Below, piece after piece: positions 1 to 6,500 of a DNA stretch of 12,647 nucleotides. Numbering within the stretch: position 1 is the stretch's first letter; each line of letters opens with the position of its first letter. A model generated the notes under the pieces. The model was not told the origin of the DNA. It saw nothing but the letters and a program-made list of their open reading frames with translations, and made no database searches. The translations under genes were made by a program, and so were the position numbers. The DNA comes from Planctomycetota bacterium (GTDB lineage Bacteria > Planctomycetota > UBA11346): contig JAHEDF010000056.1 of the NCBI GenBank assembly GCA_024641365.1, positions 1 through 12,647 of the forward strand, written 5' to 3'.

Positions 1-116
1 ACATGCCACAGCGAATATCGCACTTGATCACATCTGGCCTGCTGGCAACGTGCCAGCCCGTTTATCAATACACCATGCTCGCCTGAGCACTTTTACAAAA
101 TACGTAAGGAGGCATT
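1..116. other. Left edge and leader of the thioredoxin-fold gene
   Basis: No gene could be identified here. It holds a perfect 7-bp inverted repeat with a 3-nt loop (gctggca/tgccagc, 41-57) that has no T-run after it, so it is not a convincing terminator. A short open frame on the plus strand ends at TGA 84-86 and could be the tail of a gene cut by the window edge, but its translation is not recognisable. No convincing sigma-70 promoter boxes were found ahead of the gene at 117. Confidence 0.3.
106..112 (+). promoter_or_regulatory. Strong ribosome binding site for the gene at 117
   Basis: AAGGAGG, a near-perfect complement to the 16S rRNA 3' end, stands 4 nt before the ATG at 117 and fixes that start. 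Confidence 0.85.
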
Positions 117-707
117 ATGCCATTTACCATTCCTCTTGGAACCGCTGCACCTGATTTTATGTTGCCAGGAACCGATAATAAAGTTTATAATCTAGGTGAT
201 TTTAAGTCTGCTGACTACTTAGTTATATTTTTTACCTGTAATCACTGTCCCTATGTAACTGGTAGCGATGAAGAAACACGCAAGACGGCTGCTAAATTTA
301 AGGCAAAAGGCGTACAATTTGTTGGCATTAATTCAAATAGCAAAAATACCTATGCGGAAGACGACTTCACGCACATGGTCACACGCATGGCTGAACACAA
401 ATTCCCATGGGTGTATTTACATGATGAATCACAGGATGTCGCACGTGCTTACGGCGCTCTACGCACGCCACATTTCTACGTTTTTGATAAAGAACGGCGA
501 CTCGTCTATAGCGGTCGCGGTGTTGATAGTCCTCGCGATGCCTCAAAAATTTCTATTAATGACTTAGATCGCGTATTAACCGAATTGACTAGTGGTAAAG
601 CCGTTAGCATTTCCCTTACGAACCCCATCGGCTGCAACGTAAAATGGGACGGCCAAGATGCACACTGGATGCCGGGAGATGCATGCGACCTCGTTCCAGG
701 AAAATAA
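117..707 (+). CDS. Thioredoxin-fold (AhpC/TSA-like) redox family protein
   Basis: This 196-residue protein belongs to the thioredoxin/AhpC-TSA superfamily. Visible features are an N-terminal peroxiredoxin-like entry segment (about residues 7-30), a central strand running into a CxxC redox centre, C41-N-H-C44 followed by PYV, and the TP pair at 117-118 that places the cis-proline characteristic of thioredoxin folds. A C-terminal segment with TNPIGC (C173), HWMP and a further Cys (C190) is, from memory, typical of the stand-alone family annotated only as 'thioredoxin family protein', often about 190-200 residues long and common in PVC bacteria. There is no signal peptide, so it is probably cytoplasmic. 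The CxxC pair supports a disulfide reductase or peroxiredoxin-like role, but the substrate is unknown. A strong Shine-Dalgarno fixes the start and an intrinsic terminator follows, so it is likely a single-gene unit. Confidence 0.9.
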   Translation: MPFTIPLGTAAPDFMLPGTDNKVYNLGDFKSADYLVIFFTCNHCPYVTGSDEETRKTAAKFKAKGVQFVGINSNSKNTYAEDDFTHMVTRMAEHKFPWVYLHDESQDVARAYGALRTPHFYVFDKERRLVYSGRGVDSPRDASKISINDLDRVLTELTSGKAVSISLTNPIGCNVKWDGQDAHWMPGDACDLVPGK

Positions 708-753
708 GTCGGTGATGCTGTAACGTTGTTATTAGCACGGTAAAATAAACATG

Positions 754-790
754 ACCGGATGTGATTTTGCTCACATCCGGTTATTTTTTA
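754..790 (+). terminator. Rho-independent terminator after the thioredoxin-fold gene
   Basis: An 11-bp perfect stem (754-764 with 771-781, core ccggatgtga/tcacatccgg) closes a 6-nt loop and runs directly into a T-rich tract (ttattttttaa). It lies 47 nt after the stop codon at 705-707. Confidence 0.93.
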
Positions 791-809
791 ATCGCTAACA
801 TCCCCAAAC

Positions 810-836
810 AGGTAGTGCGGGAAATCCCTACCTTTT
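810..836 (+). promoter_or_regulatory. Small hairpin in the sulfatase leader
   Basis: An interrupted hairpin pairs 810-814 with 829-833 and 819-821 with 826-828 around an AAAT loop, with a 4-nt bulge; the last paired T is the first of four Ts. It lies between the strong terminator and the sulfatase start. It might be a weak second terminator or a leader structure; the short stem makes either reading uncertain. Confidence 0.25.
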
Positions 837-875
837 CGCTGTGTGTGCAGGTTCATATTCAACAAGACCACATAC

Positions 876-880
876 GAGGA
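876..880 (+). promoter_or_regulatory. Ribosome binding site that decides the sulfatase start
   Basis: GAGGA lies 5 nt before ATG 886. It supports this start over the in-frame GTG at 841, which has no comparable purine-rich site and would put 15 mostly polar residues in front of the signal peptide. Confidence 0.75.
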
Positions 881-885
881 TTACT

Positions 886-2292
886 ATGCGTAGTTTTTTA
901 ACTATTTTACTCATCAATTTATTGATGATTCACTTATGTGCTGCGGATAGGCCAAATATTTTATTTATCGCAGTTGATGATCTGCGTCCGCAAATAAATG
1001 CGTACGGTAAAACCTTTATGAAGACGCCATCGATTGACCGTTTGGCAGCGAGTGGTGTTTTATTTGAGCGCGCTTATTGCATGGTGCCAACCTGTGGCGC
1101 TTCACGGGCGGCTTTAATGACCAGTATTCGACCAGCCCCCAATCGATTTGTTAATCATTTAGCATGGGCAGAGAAAGAAGCCCCAGGTATTGTTCCACTC
1201 AATACGTATTTCAAACAACATGGCTACACCACTATTAGCCTTGGGAAAGTTTATCATCATCCGACTGATCATGCGGATGGCTGGTCCGAACCAGCGTGGC
1301 GTTCAAAACTATCTCAATATCAAGACAACGAGGCAGCAGAAAAAGCAAAAAAAGAAGATACGGAAAAATATTCTAGTAAAAAAAAGCATAATGGTCCACC
1401 AACTGAAATGTTCGATGCACCTGATGATAAATATCCTGACGGCGAGTGTGCGCAACGTGCCATTGATTACTTAAAGAAGTTTGCCGAACAACCTGATAAA
1501 CCATTTTTTCTCGCCGTTGGTTTTTTGAAACCCCATTTACCATTTAATGCGCCGAAAAAGTATTGGGATTTATACAATCGCGACGATATTGATTTGCCTG
1601 ATAATTACGGACCTCCTAAAGATGCGCCACAAGGCGCTGTGCATAATTCTGGTGAATTACGGAGTTATGCTGGCATTCACCCCAAAGATCCCGTTGATCG
1701 CGAAACGGCGCGCACTTTAATTCATGGTTATTATGCCTGTGTCAGCTTCACTGACACACAAATTGGTTTGTTATTAGACGAACTTGATCGCAGCGATTTG
1801 TCCCAAAATACCATTGTCGTTTTATGGGGCGATCACGGTTGGCAATTAGGAGAGCACGGTATGTGGAATAAACATTCGTGTTTTGAAACATCTATGCATG
1901 CCCCATTATTAATTCGTGTACCTAGTGATTCTACCATTAAACCGGGTACGCGCATTTCAGCGCTCACAGAATTCATTGATATTTATCCATCATTATGCGA
2001 ATTAGGTAATTTACCTATTCCTACCCACGCTCAAGGCACGAGCTTCCTCCCGTTATTGCGCAACCCCAAAGCCCCTTGGAAATCCTATGCCGTCGGGCGA
2101 TTTGGTGCTGGCGATACCATTCGCAGCGACACGCAGCGTTTCAGTGAATATATGGATAAAAACGATGCCCAAACTGGACGCATGCTCTATGACCACGCCA
2201 CTGATCCGAATGAAAATACCAATATTGAATCAGCGAACACCGAGACCACAGATGCTTTACAAAAAAAATTGCGTGAGCTAAAAGGGAAATAA
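886..2292 (+). CDS. Secreted sulfatase, iduronate-2-sulfatase-like
   Basis: This 468-residue formylglycine-dependent sulfatase would hydrolyse sulfate esters, probably on a polysaccharide, outside the cytoplasm. An N-terminal signal peptide (about residues 1-20, hydrophobic core then LCAA before DRPN) leads into the alkaline-phosphatase-like fold. Visible active-site elements are D31-D32 (AVDD, metal), the catalytic segment C70-G-A-S-R (C70 being the residue converted to formylglycine), GKVYHH (K121, H124), FLKPHLPF (K215, H217), D316-H317 in WGDHGW, and K329 in MWNKH. The KPHLPF, APKKYWDLY, WGDHGWQLGEHG and C-terminal YDHATDPNENTN strings are typical of the iduronate-2-sulfatase branch. The third motif position is Ala rather than the usual Pro. 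A lysine-rich stretch (about 148-170) looks like a surface insert. Length is normal. The true glycan cannot be read from the sequence, and no sulfatase-maturing enzyme is in the window. Confidence 0.93.
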   Translation: MRSFLTILLINLLMIHLCAADRPNILFIAVDDLRPQINAYGKTFMKTPSIDRLAASGVLFERAYCMVPTCGASRAALMTSIRPAPNRFVNHLAWAEKEAPGIVPLNTYFKQHGYTTISLGKVYHHPTDHADGWSEPAWRSKLSQYQDNEAAEKAKKEDTEKYSSKKKHNGPPTEMFDAPDDKYPDGECAQRAIDYLKKFAEQPDKPFFLAVGFLKPHLPFNAPKKYWDLYNRDDIDLPDNYGPPKDAPQGAVHNSGELRSYAGIHPKDPVDRETARTLIHGYYACVSFTDTQIGLLLDELDRSDLSQNTIVVLWGDHGWQLGEHGMWNKHSCFETSMHAPLLIRVPSDSTIKPGTRISALTEFIDIYPSLCELGNLPIPTHAQGTSFLPLLRNPKAPWKSYAVGRFGAGDTIRSDTQRFSEYMDKNDAQTGRMLYDHATDPNENTNIESANTETTDALQKKLRELKGK

Positions 2293-2299
2293 ACAGATT

Positions 2300-2308
2300 A
2301 ATCAGAGC
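2300..2308. repeat. Left copy of putative 9-bp target-site duplication
   Basis: AATCAGAGC directly abuts the left terminal inverted repeat. It matches AGTCAGAGC at 2578-2586 in 8 of 9 positions, and that second copy directly abuts the right terminal repeat. Confidence 0.7.
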
Positions 2309-2328
2309 CAATGCTATTCGGCTAATAA
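2309..2328 (+). repeat. Left terminal inverted repeat of the MITE-like element
   Basis: CAATGCTATTCGGCTAATAA, the exact reverse complement of 2558-2577. Confidence 0.9.
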
Positions 2329-2370
2329 CCTTGTTTAAAGCGGCATTTACTGAAAAATTGAACATTCACC

Positions 2371-2437
2371 AAAAGGTAATTAACCGCGGAGAGCGCAGAG
2401 ATAGTTTTAAACAAATCTACAATAAAAATTACCTTTT
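2371..2437. repeat. 11-bp inner inverted repeat pair
   Basis: AAAAGGTAATT at 2371-2381 is perfectly complementary to 2427-2437. Further ACC/GGT pairing outside it needs a 3-nt bulge. The left copy overlaps the start of the inner GCAGAG-type arm at 2379. Confidence 0.75.
2379..2401 (+). repeat. Left inner arm, GCAGAG-type periodic repeat
   Basis: It starts ATTAACCGC and continues as about two 9-nt units of the form GCrGAGrgC. It matches the reverse complement of 2496-2518 in 21 of 23 positions. Confidence 0.8.
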
Positions 2438-2489
2438 ATTGGTATTTAAAGGTCATGGAATGAACTAAGATTTTTTTTATAAATTCCAT

Positions 2490-2518
2490 CTGCGCTCTCT
2501 GCGCCCTCTGCGGTTAAT
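2490..2518 (-). repeat. Right inner arm, GCAGAG-type periodic repeat
   Basis: Read on the minus strand it starts ATTAACC and then shows three consecutive 9-nt units (GCAGAGGGC, GCAGAGAGC, GCAGATGGA, the last one diverging and running a few bases past 2490). It has one more unit than the left arm, so the two arms are unequal in length. Confidence 0.8.
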
Positions 2519-2557
2519 CTGTCTTCGATTAAACGTATTTTCCAGGGGGAAACGCGA

Positions 2558-2577
2558 TTATTAGCCGAATAGCATTG
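2558..2577 (-). repeat. Right terminal inverted repeat of the MITE-like element
   Basis: TTATTAGCCGAATAGCATTG, the exact reverse complement of 2309-2328, followed at once by the second direct repeat. Confidence 0.9.
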
Positions 2578-2586
2578 AGTCAGAGC
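2578..2586. repeat. Right copy of putative 9-bp target-site duplication
   Basis: AGTCAGAGC, 8 of 9 identical to 2300-2308. One substitution suggests the insertion is not very recent, or the duplication is partly chance. Confidence 0.7.
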
Positions 2587-2596
2587 CGCCAATTAA

Positions 2597-2644
2597 CATT
2601 AAAATACAATACGGGAACTGAAAAGATTCAGCTCCCGTATTGTA
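2597..2644 (-). terminator. Terminator of the minus-strand operon
   Basis: A long hairpin pairs 2605-2616 with 2633-2644 (12 bp), then after one A/C mismatch 2618-2622 with 2627-2631 (5 bp), closing on a 4-nt loop. On the minus strand the stem runs into TTTTAATG, giving a usable T-tract. The plus strand has no T-run after the stem, so it would stop sulfatase transcription less well. It starts 20 nt beyond the TIM-barrel stop codon. Confidence 0.85.
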
Positions 2645-2663
2645 TACTATTACATCGCGTTAT

Positions 2664-3527
2664 TTACTTAGCTAATTCAGTAGTCGCCGTGTCGAAATAA
2701 GCAACCATAGTCTTTAAATCGACTAATAAATCCTGGCCTTTTTTCCCAGCTTCATATTCCAAAGCCATGTAACCACGAAAACCTTGGCGTTTGAATTCAG
2801 CCAATTGTCCTTTTACATCACTTGCTCCAGTACCATAAACCACATCTCTTGCACCATTACCAATAATATGGGTTTCTTTTAAGTGCGACGACATGATGCG
2901 GCCTTCTAATACCTTTAAACAATCAATTGGAACAAGCGCACTACGTGCCCAGTGGCCGGTATCTGCACAGGCACCGAATCGTGCATCGCGGCCCTTAGTA
3001 GCTTCGACAACGATGGCAGGATCCCAATAACGATTTGGTTTTTTATGTTCATGAATACCAACCTTGATGTCATATTCTTTAATTAATTTTTCAATGGTAT
3101 CAAAGGCGTCTGGTTTTGGCTCGCTATTGAGCACTGCGATGCCCATTGCTTTAGCAAATTCAAACACCTTTCGGCATTCAGCTTCATCAGCTGGTAGATT
3201 TACCACCCCGTAAGCAACTGGTTTAACTCCCGCTTCAGTCATACGTGCTATTACTTTTGCACGCACATCCGCAGGTGAATTATGATCAAATTTCTCTTCC
3301 ATCCCCCCACCAATTTTTTGGCCGGGATAAAGTTCTAAATATTTAATTCCCACTGACTGACAAACATCTATGGTTTCCCAAATAGTGGTGTGGTGGCAGG
3401 TCCAGGCTTGCAAACTGAGTTTAAAACCCAATTGCTCTGCTGCGACATCGTTGCGGTCAGCCGCAGTGGCTGATGTAGCAAGACTGACTGTCATCAGTGC
3501 TAATAAGCCGAATAATTTAACGTTCAT
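2664..3527 (-). CDS. Exported xylose-isomerase-like TIM-barrel protein
   Basis: This 287-residue protein has an N-terminal signal peptide (about residues 1-23, ending ATSATAA before DRND) and then an AP-endonuclease-2/xylose-isomerase-like TIM barrel, the sugar phosphate isomerase/epimerase superfamily. Residues expected to hold the divalent metal and substrate are visible: E65 in YLELYPG, E136 in NSEP, H159-E160-H161 in GIHEH, D189 and H192 in ADTGHW, H215 in SSHLKE, and E257 in ALEYE. The complete set suggests an active enzyme, probably a sugar isomerase or epimerase acting in the periplasm; the substrate is unknown. It follows the dehydrogenase-cytochrome gene by 60 bp on the same strand and ends at a strong terminator, so it is probably the last gene of that operon. 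AAAGGA at 3535-3540 serves as ribosome binding site. Confidence 0.88.
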   Translation of the reverse strand: MNVKLFGLLALMTVSLATSATAADRNDVAAEQLGFKLSLQAWTCHHTTIWETIDVCQSVGIKYLELYPGQKIGGGMEEKFDHNSPADVRAKVIARMTEAGVKPVAYGVVNLPADEAECRKVFEFAKAMGIAVLNSEPKPDAFDTIEKLIKEYDIKVGIHEHKKPNRYWDPAIVVEATKGRDARFGACADTGHWARSALVPIDCLKVLEGRIMSSHLKETHIIGNGARDVVYGTGASDVKGQLAEFKRQGFRGYMALEYEAGKKGQDLLVDLKTMVAYFDTATTELAK

Positions 3528-3587
3528 AATGGTTTCCTTTGGTTAGAGAATAGTGCCGCCGTAGCACAAACCATGGCAGCGGTTTAG

Positions 3588-6500
3588 TTATTTTAAAGAT
3601 TGTAAATAAGCGAGGACATCTCGCAGTTCGACTGGAGTCATTAATAATCCCATCGGTGGCATTGGTGATATGGGCGGGGAAATACTATCAATTTTATCTG
3701 CGGAGATTTGTTCTTCTTTCATATCAGCTTTTCGCACTAAAACGCCATTCTTTTTATCTTGTTTCAGCAGCGACCCACTCACCGATGAACCATCTTTTAA
3801 GGTGATGGTGGCCAGCCCAAATCCTGGGACCACCACTTTGCTTGGCTCGACTAAAGATTCCAACATTAATTCTGGGGATAATCGTTTTGCCACTCCCGCT
3901 AAATCTGGACCCGCATTTCCACCCTCTTGTTTTACGCTGTGACATTTAATGCATTGGGAAATGTGATATTTAAAAATATTTTCACCCTTATCTGCATCAC
4001 CACCAAATAACGATATACGAAATTTAGCGAGCAGATCTTTGGGATCTAAGCCGTCATTATACTGTTTCATTTTTGCCACAATTGACGGCTCTTTTCTTGC
4101 CGCCGCTGCCGTTATTAAATCTAATTGCACGTCCCCTAACGCTTTCCCGGCAATTAATTTATCTAACCAATCAGCAAGCACTCCCGCTGAGGCAGCATCA
4201 GACATCGTAGCGAATTCATTGAACACTTGTTGTTTTAAAGCAATATTAGCTGGGCTTAATGGACGTTTAATTGGTGGTAATTCTACGCTAGTTGGGAATA
4301 CATCTATGCGGCTTATAAAGGACCCTTCTTTTGTTTCATCGTGTTGCCACAATAACCAACGATACGAACCAAGTGGCTGACCATAACTAATAATTGAACT
4401 GCCTTGTTTTCCGGCTTTATCTTTGGTTTTTACTTGTGCTAATTGACGCCATCCCGCTTGCGCTAAGTCCTTCGCTGCAGGATCTGGTGCTTGATCACCA
4501 TCAGCTGCCCACAGCGTAAATGCTTGTTTGGCGCGTTTCGCTTTATGCCACGAATAGGTGTTAATGCGGGCTATTTCTACCGGCTTTTGTAAATCCACGA
4601 GCCATCGTGCCGAACCCGCTTCTGCCCAGGTATTGTGATCGACATCGTCATTATTTTGGGGTAAATCAGTAGCAAATAAGCGTGGTAATTTATTCCCTTT
4701 AGCGCCTGCTTTCTCTGCGGGGTTGGCAAAGCCATCCACGGATGTCGCTACTGCAGCAATTGCAATACCTGCTGAATCAGGTGCGCCCATTGATAATTCA
4801 TCCCATTCACCTTGGGTCATATCCGTTTCCACACGTACTAATCCTGGTGGCTGTGAACCATGTTCATAAACAGCTATTTCGCTAAAAAATACCCCACGAC
4901 TTTTGCTCTGCCATAATAACCAACGATAATTCCCTAAACTGCCATTCGCATTTAAAACACTGGTGCCATGTTTTCCACCGTCACCAAGCTTTTTACTATT
5001 TACGGTCCCTAATTTTACCCAACCAACTGCCGGATTTACTAAGGTTGGATCAGGACGTTTATCCCCAGTCGCTCCCCACAGAATAAAATCTTGTGGGGAG
5101 CGATTTGTGACATGCCAAGAATACGTATCGACACGACCAACTGCTATTTCTGAACCCAAATCTAATACAAATCGAGCTTCGTGCTGATCAAACCAAGTAC
5201 TATTTTTTGTGTCATCATCATTTTCTGATAATTTACCGTCATTGAGTCGCGGTGCTTTATCGCCAACGGTTCCAGCATCTGGATGTGGCGTGCTAAAATT
5301 TTCAATCCAGGTAAATGTCCCTTTGGTCGCAATATTTGCGGCGGTTGGTTCACCCATTGGCAACGACGACCACGGACCTTCTATGCGATAAGCGAGACTA
5401 ATAAAATCTGGTTCACTGGTGCTATCTTGCCCTAACGCTGCAATACCAGCTTGCACACCTGCGGCTGGATCAAATGCCACCAAGGCTTTGAAAGCAGCGC
5501 GGCGAATGTCACTTTTATTTTCGCGCAATAATTCCGGCAACCGTCCTTTTAATCCGGCATATTTACGTTCCGTTAATAACGTGATGGCTTCTTGCCGCAC
5601 ATCCGTAGCCATTGCTATATTTTCAACAATATTCATGAGTACATCATCTGGTAAACCATAGCCATAGCGCTGGGCTAATTTGACTGCGGATGCTAACAAC
5701 CGTTCTTCACCACTATCTATGATCGCCATTAAACTGGTTTTTAATGCTTCGGGATTGGGATCATGTTCGCGATGAACGGCCTTACGTGGAAATCCTCTGA
5801 CTGGGTCAACCCACGTTGGTTCCTTCCAATTTTCTAATGCCTTTAAAGCGACCAGGCGTACTTCGACAGGAAATGCGGTATTTGCTGCATACGCACCTAA
5901 TAAAGCTCCTGAATTATCATCTCCGTAACGATGCACTGCATTAATTAAGCGTAAATAAATTAATCGAGCAATCGTATCTGGAACATCCTTTGATAAGGGC
6001 TTTTGTAAGTGATCGTATAACTTCGACATGACTGCTGATATATTGTTATCATAAATAGCGCGTATTGCCTCAACACGTACCAACTCGTCACTGTCGTTTA
6101 AAAATGCCGCGCAACCAGGATCAGCCAGTCTTCGTAAAGCCAATAATGCTGCCATGCGTACGGCTTTATTATCGTGCGATGCTAAAGCCGTTAATTGGCC
6201 AGTCTCTGCGATGCCAAGCAATCCCATCATACCGGCATGTCGTAAATACACATCGCTATCATTATTTGCTGCAAGCAGATTAACAATATCTGCAAAAGCT
6301 GCTTTATGCGCTAAACGCCCTAATGCGATTGCCGCAAAACATTTTACGCGTGCAGACTCATCTGTGAGCGATGCCACCAAAGCAGGTGCAGCTGGCGCAA
6401 ATTTTAAATCACCGAGTGTTTTGACGGCTTGTTCCCTGACCCGTGCGTCCGCATCAGTGATGAGCGGTAATAAAACTTGGGCCGCGGTCATTTCTTTACG

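Larger units (their letters stand above)
2309..2577. mobile_element. MITE-like non-autonomous element, 269 bp
   Basis: The element is bounded by perfect 20-bp terminal inverted repeats (2309-2328 and 2558-2577) and flanked by direct 9-bp repeats with one mismatch, the classic footprint of a DDE-type transposition. It has no coding capacity for a transposase, so it would have to be moved in trans. The inside carries further inverted repeats (2371-2381/2427-2437 and 2379-2401/2496-2518) and a 7-bp pair (2455-2461/2483-2489), so a transcript could fold extensively. It lies 16 bp after the sulfatase stop. A 9-bp duplication occurs in several IS families, including IS4-type elements, but the family of origin cannot be named from this one copy. 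Confidence 0.72.
2293..2663. other. Gene-free stretch between convergent genes
   Basis: This 371-bp region separates the sulfatase from the minus-strand TIM-barrel gene. Almost all of it is explained by a MITE-like element (2309-2577) with flanking 9-bp direct repeats, and by a long terminator hairpin (2605-2644). No reading frame in it looks like a real gene. Confidence 0.8.

Noticed and set aside
3..86. Possible tail of an upstream plus-strand gene
   Set aside because: Only 27 codons with unremarkable content; two other plus-strand readings are equally open over most of it, so it was not called.
841..885. GTG at 841 as the sulfatase start
   Set aside because: It would put 15 mostly polar residues before the signal peptide and has no good ribosome site, whereas ATG 886 has GAGGA at the right distance.
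2141..2365. Minus-strand open frame over the sulfatase end and the element's left part
   Set aside because: It overlaps a well-supported gene and crosses the insertion boundary; the translation resembles no family.
2379..2518. CRISPR array suggested by the repeated GCGCAGAG words
   Set aside because: The units are 9 nt long, adjoining, without spacers, and lie in opposite orientations.
3528..3587. Possible terminator between the large gene and the TIM-barrel gene
   Set aside because: Only a weak gccgc/gcgg pairing without a T-run was found, so it does not argue against co-transcription.
4039..4380. 113-codon plus-strand open frame
   Set aside because: It is antisense to the second discoidin-like domain region of the large protein and resembles no family.
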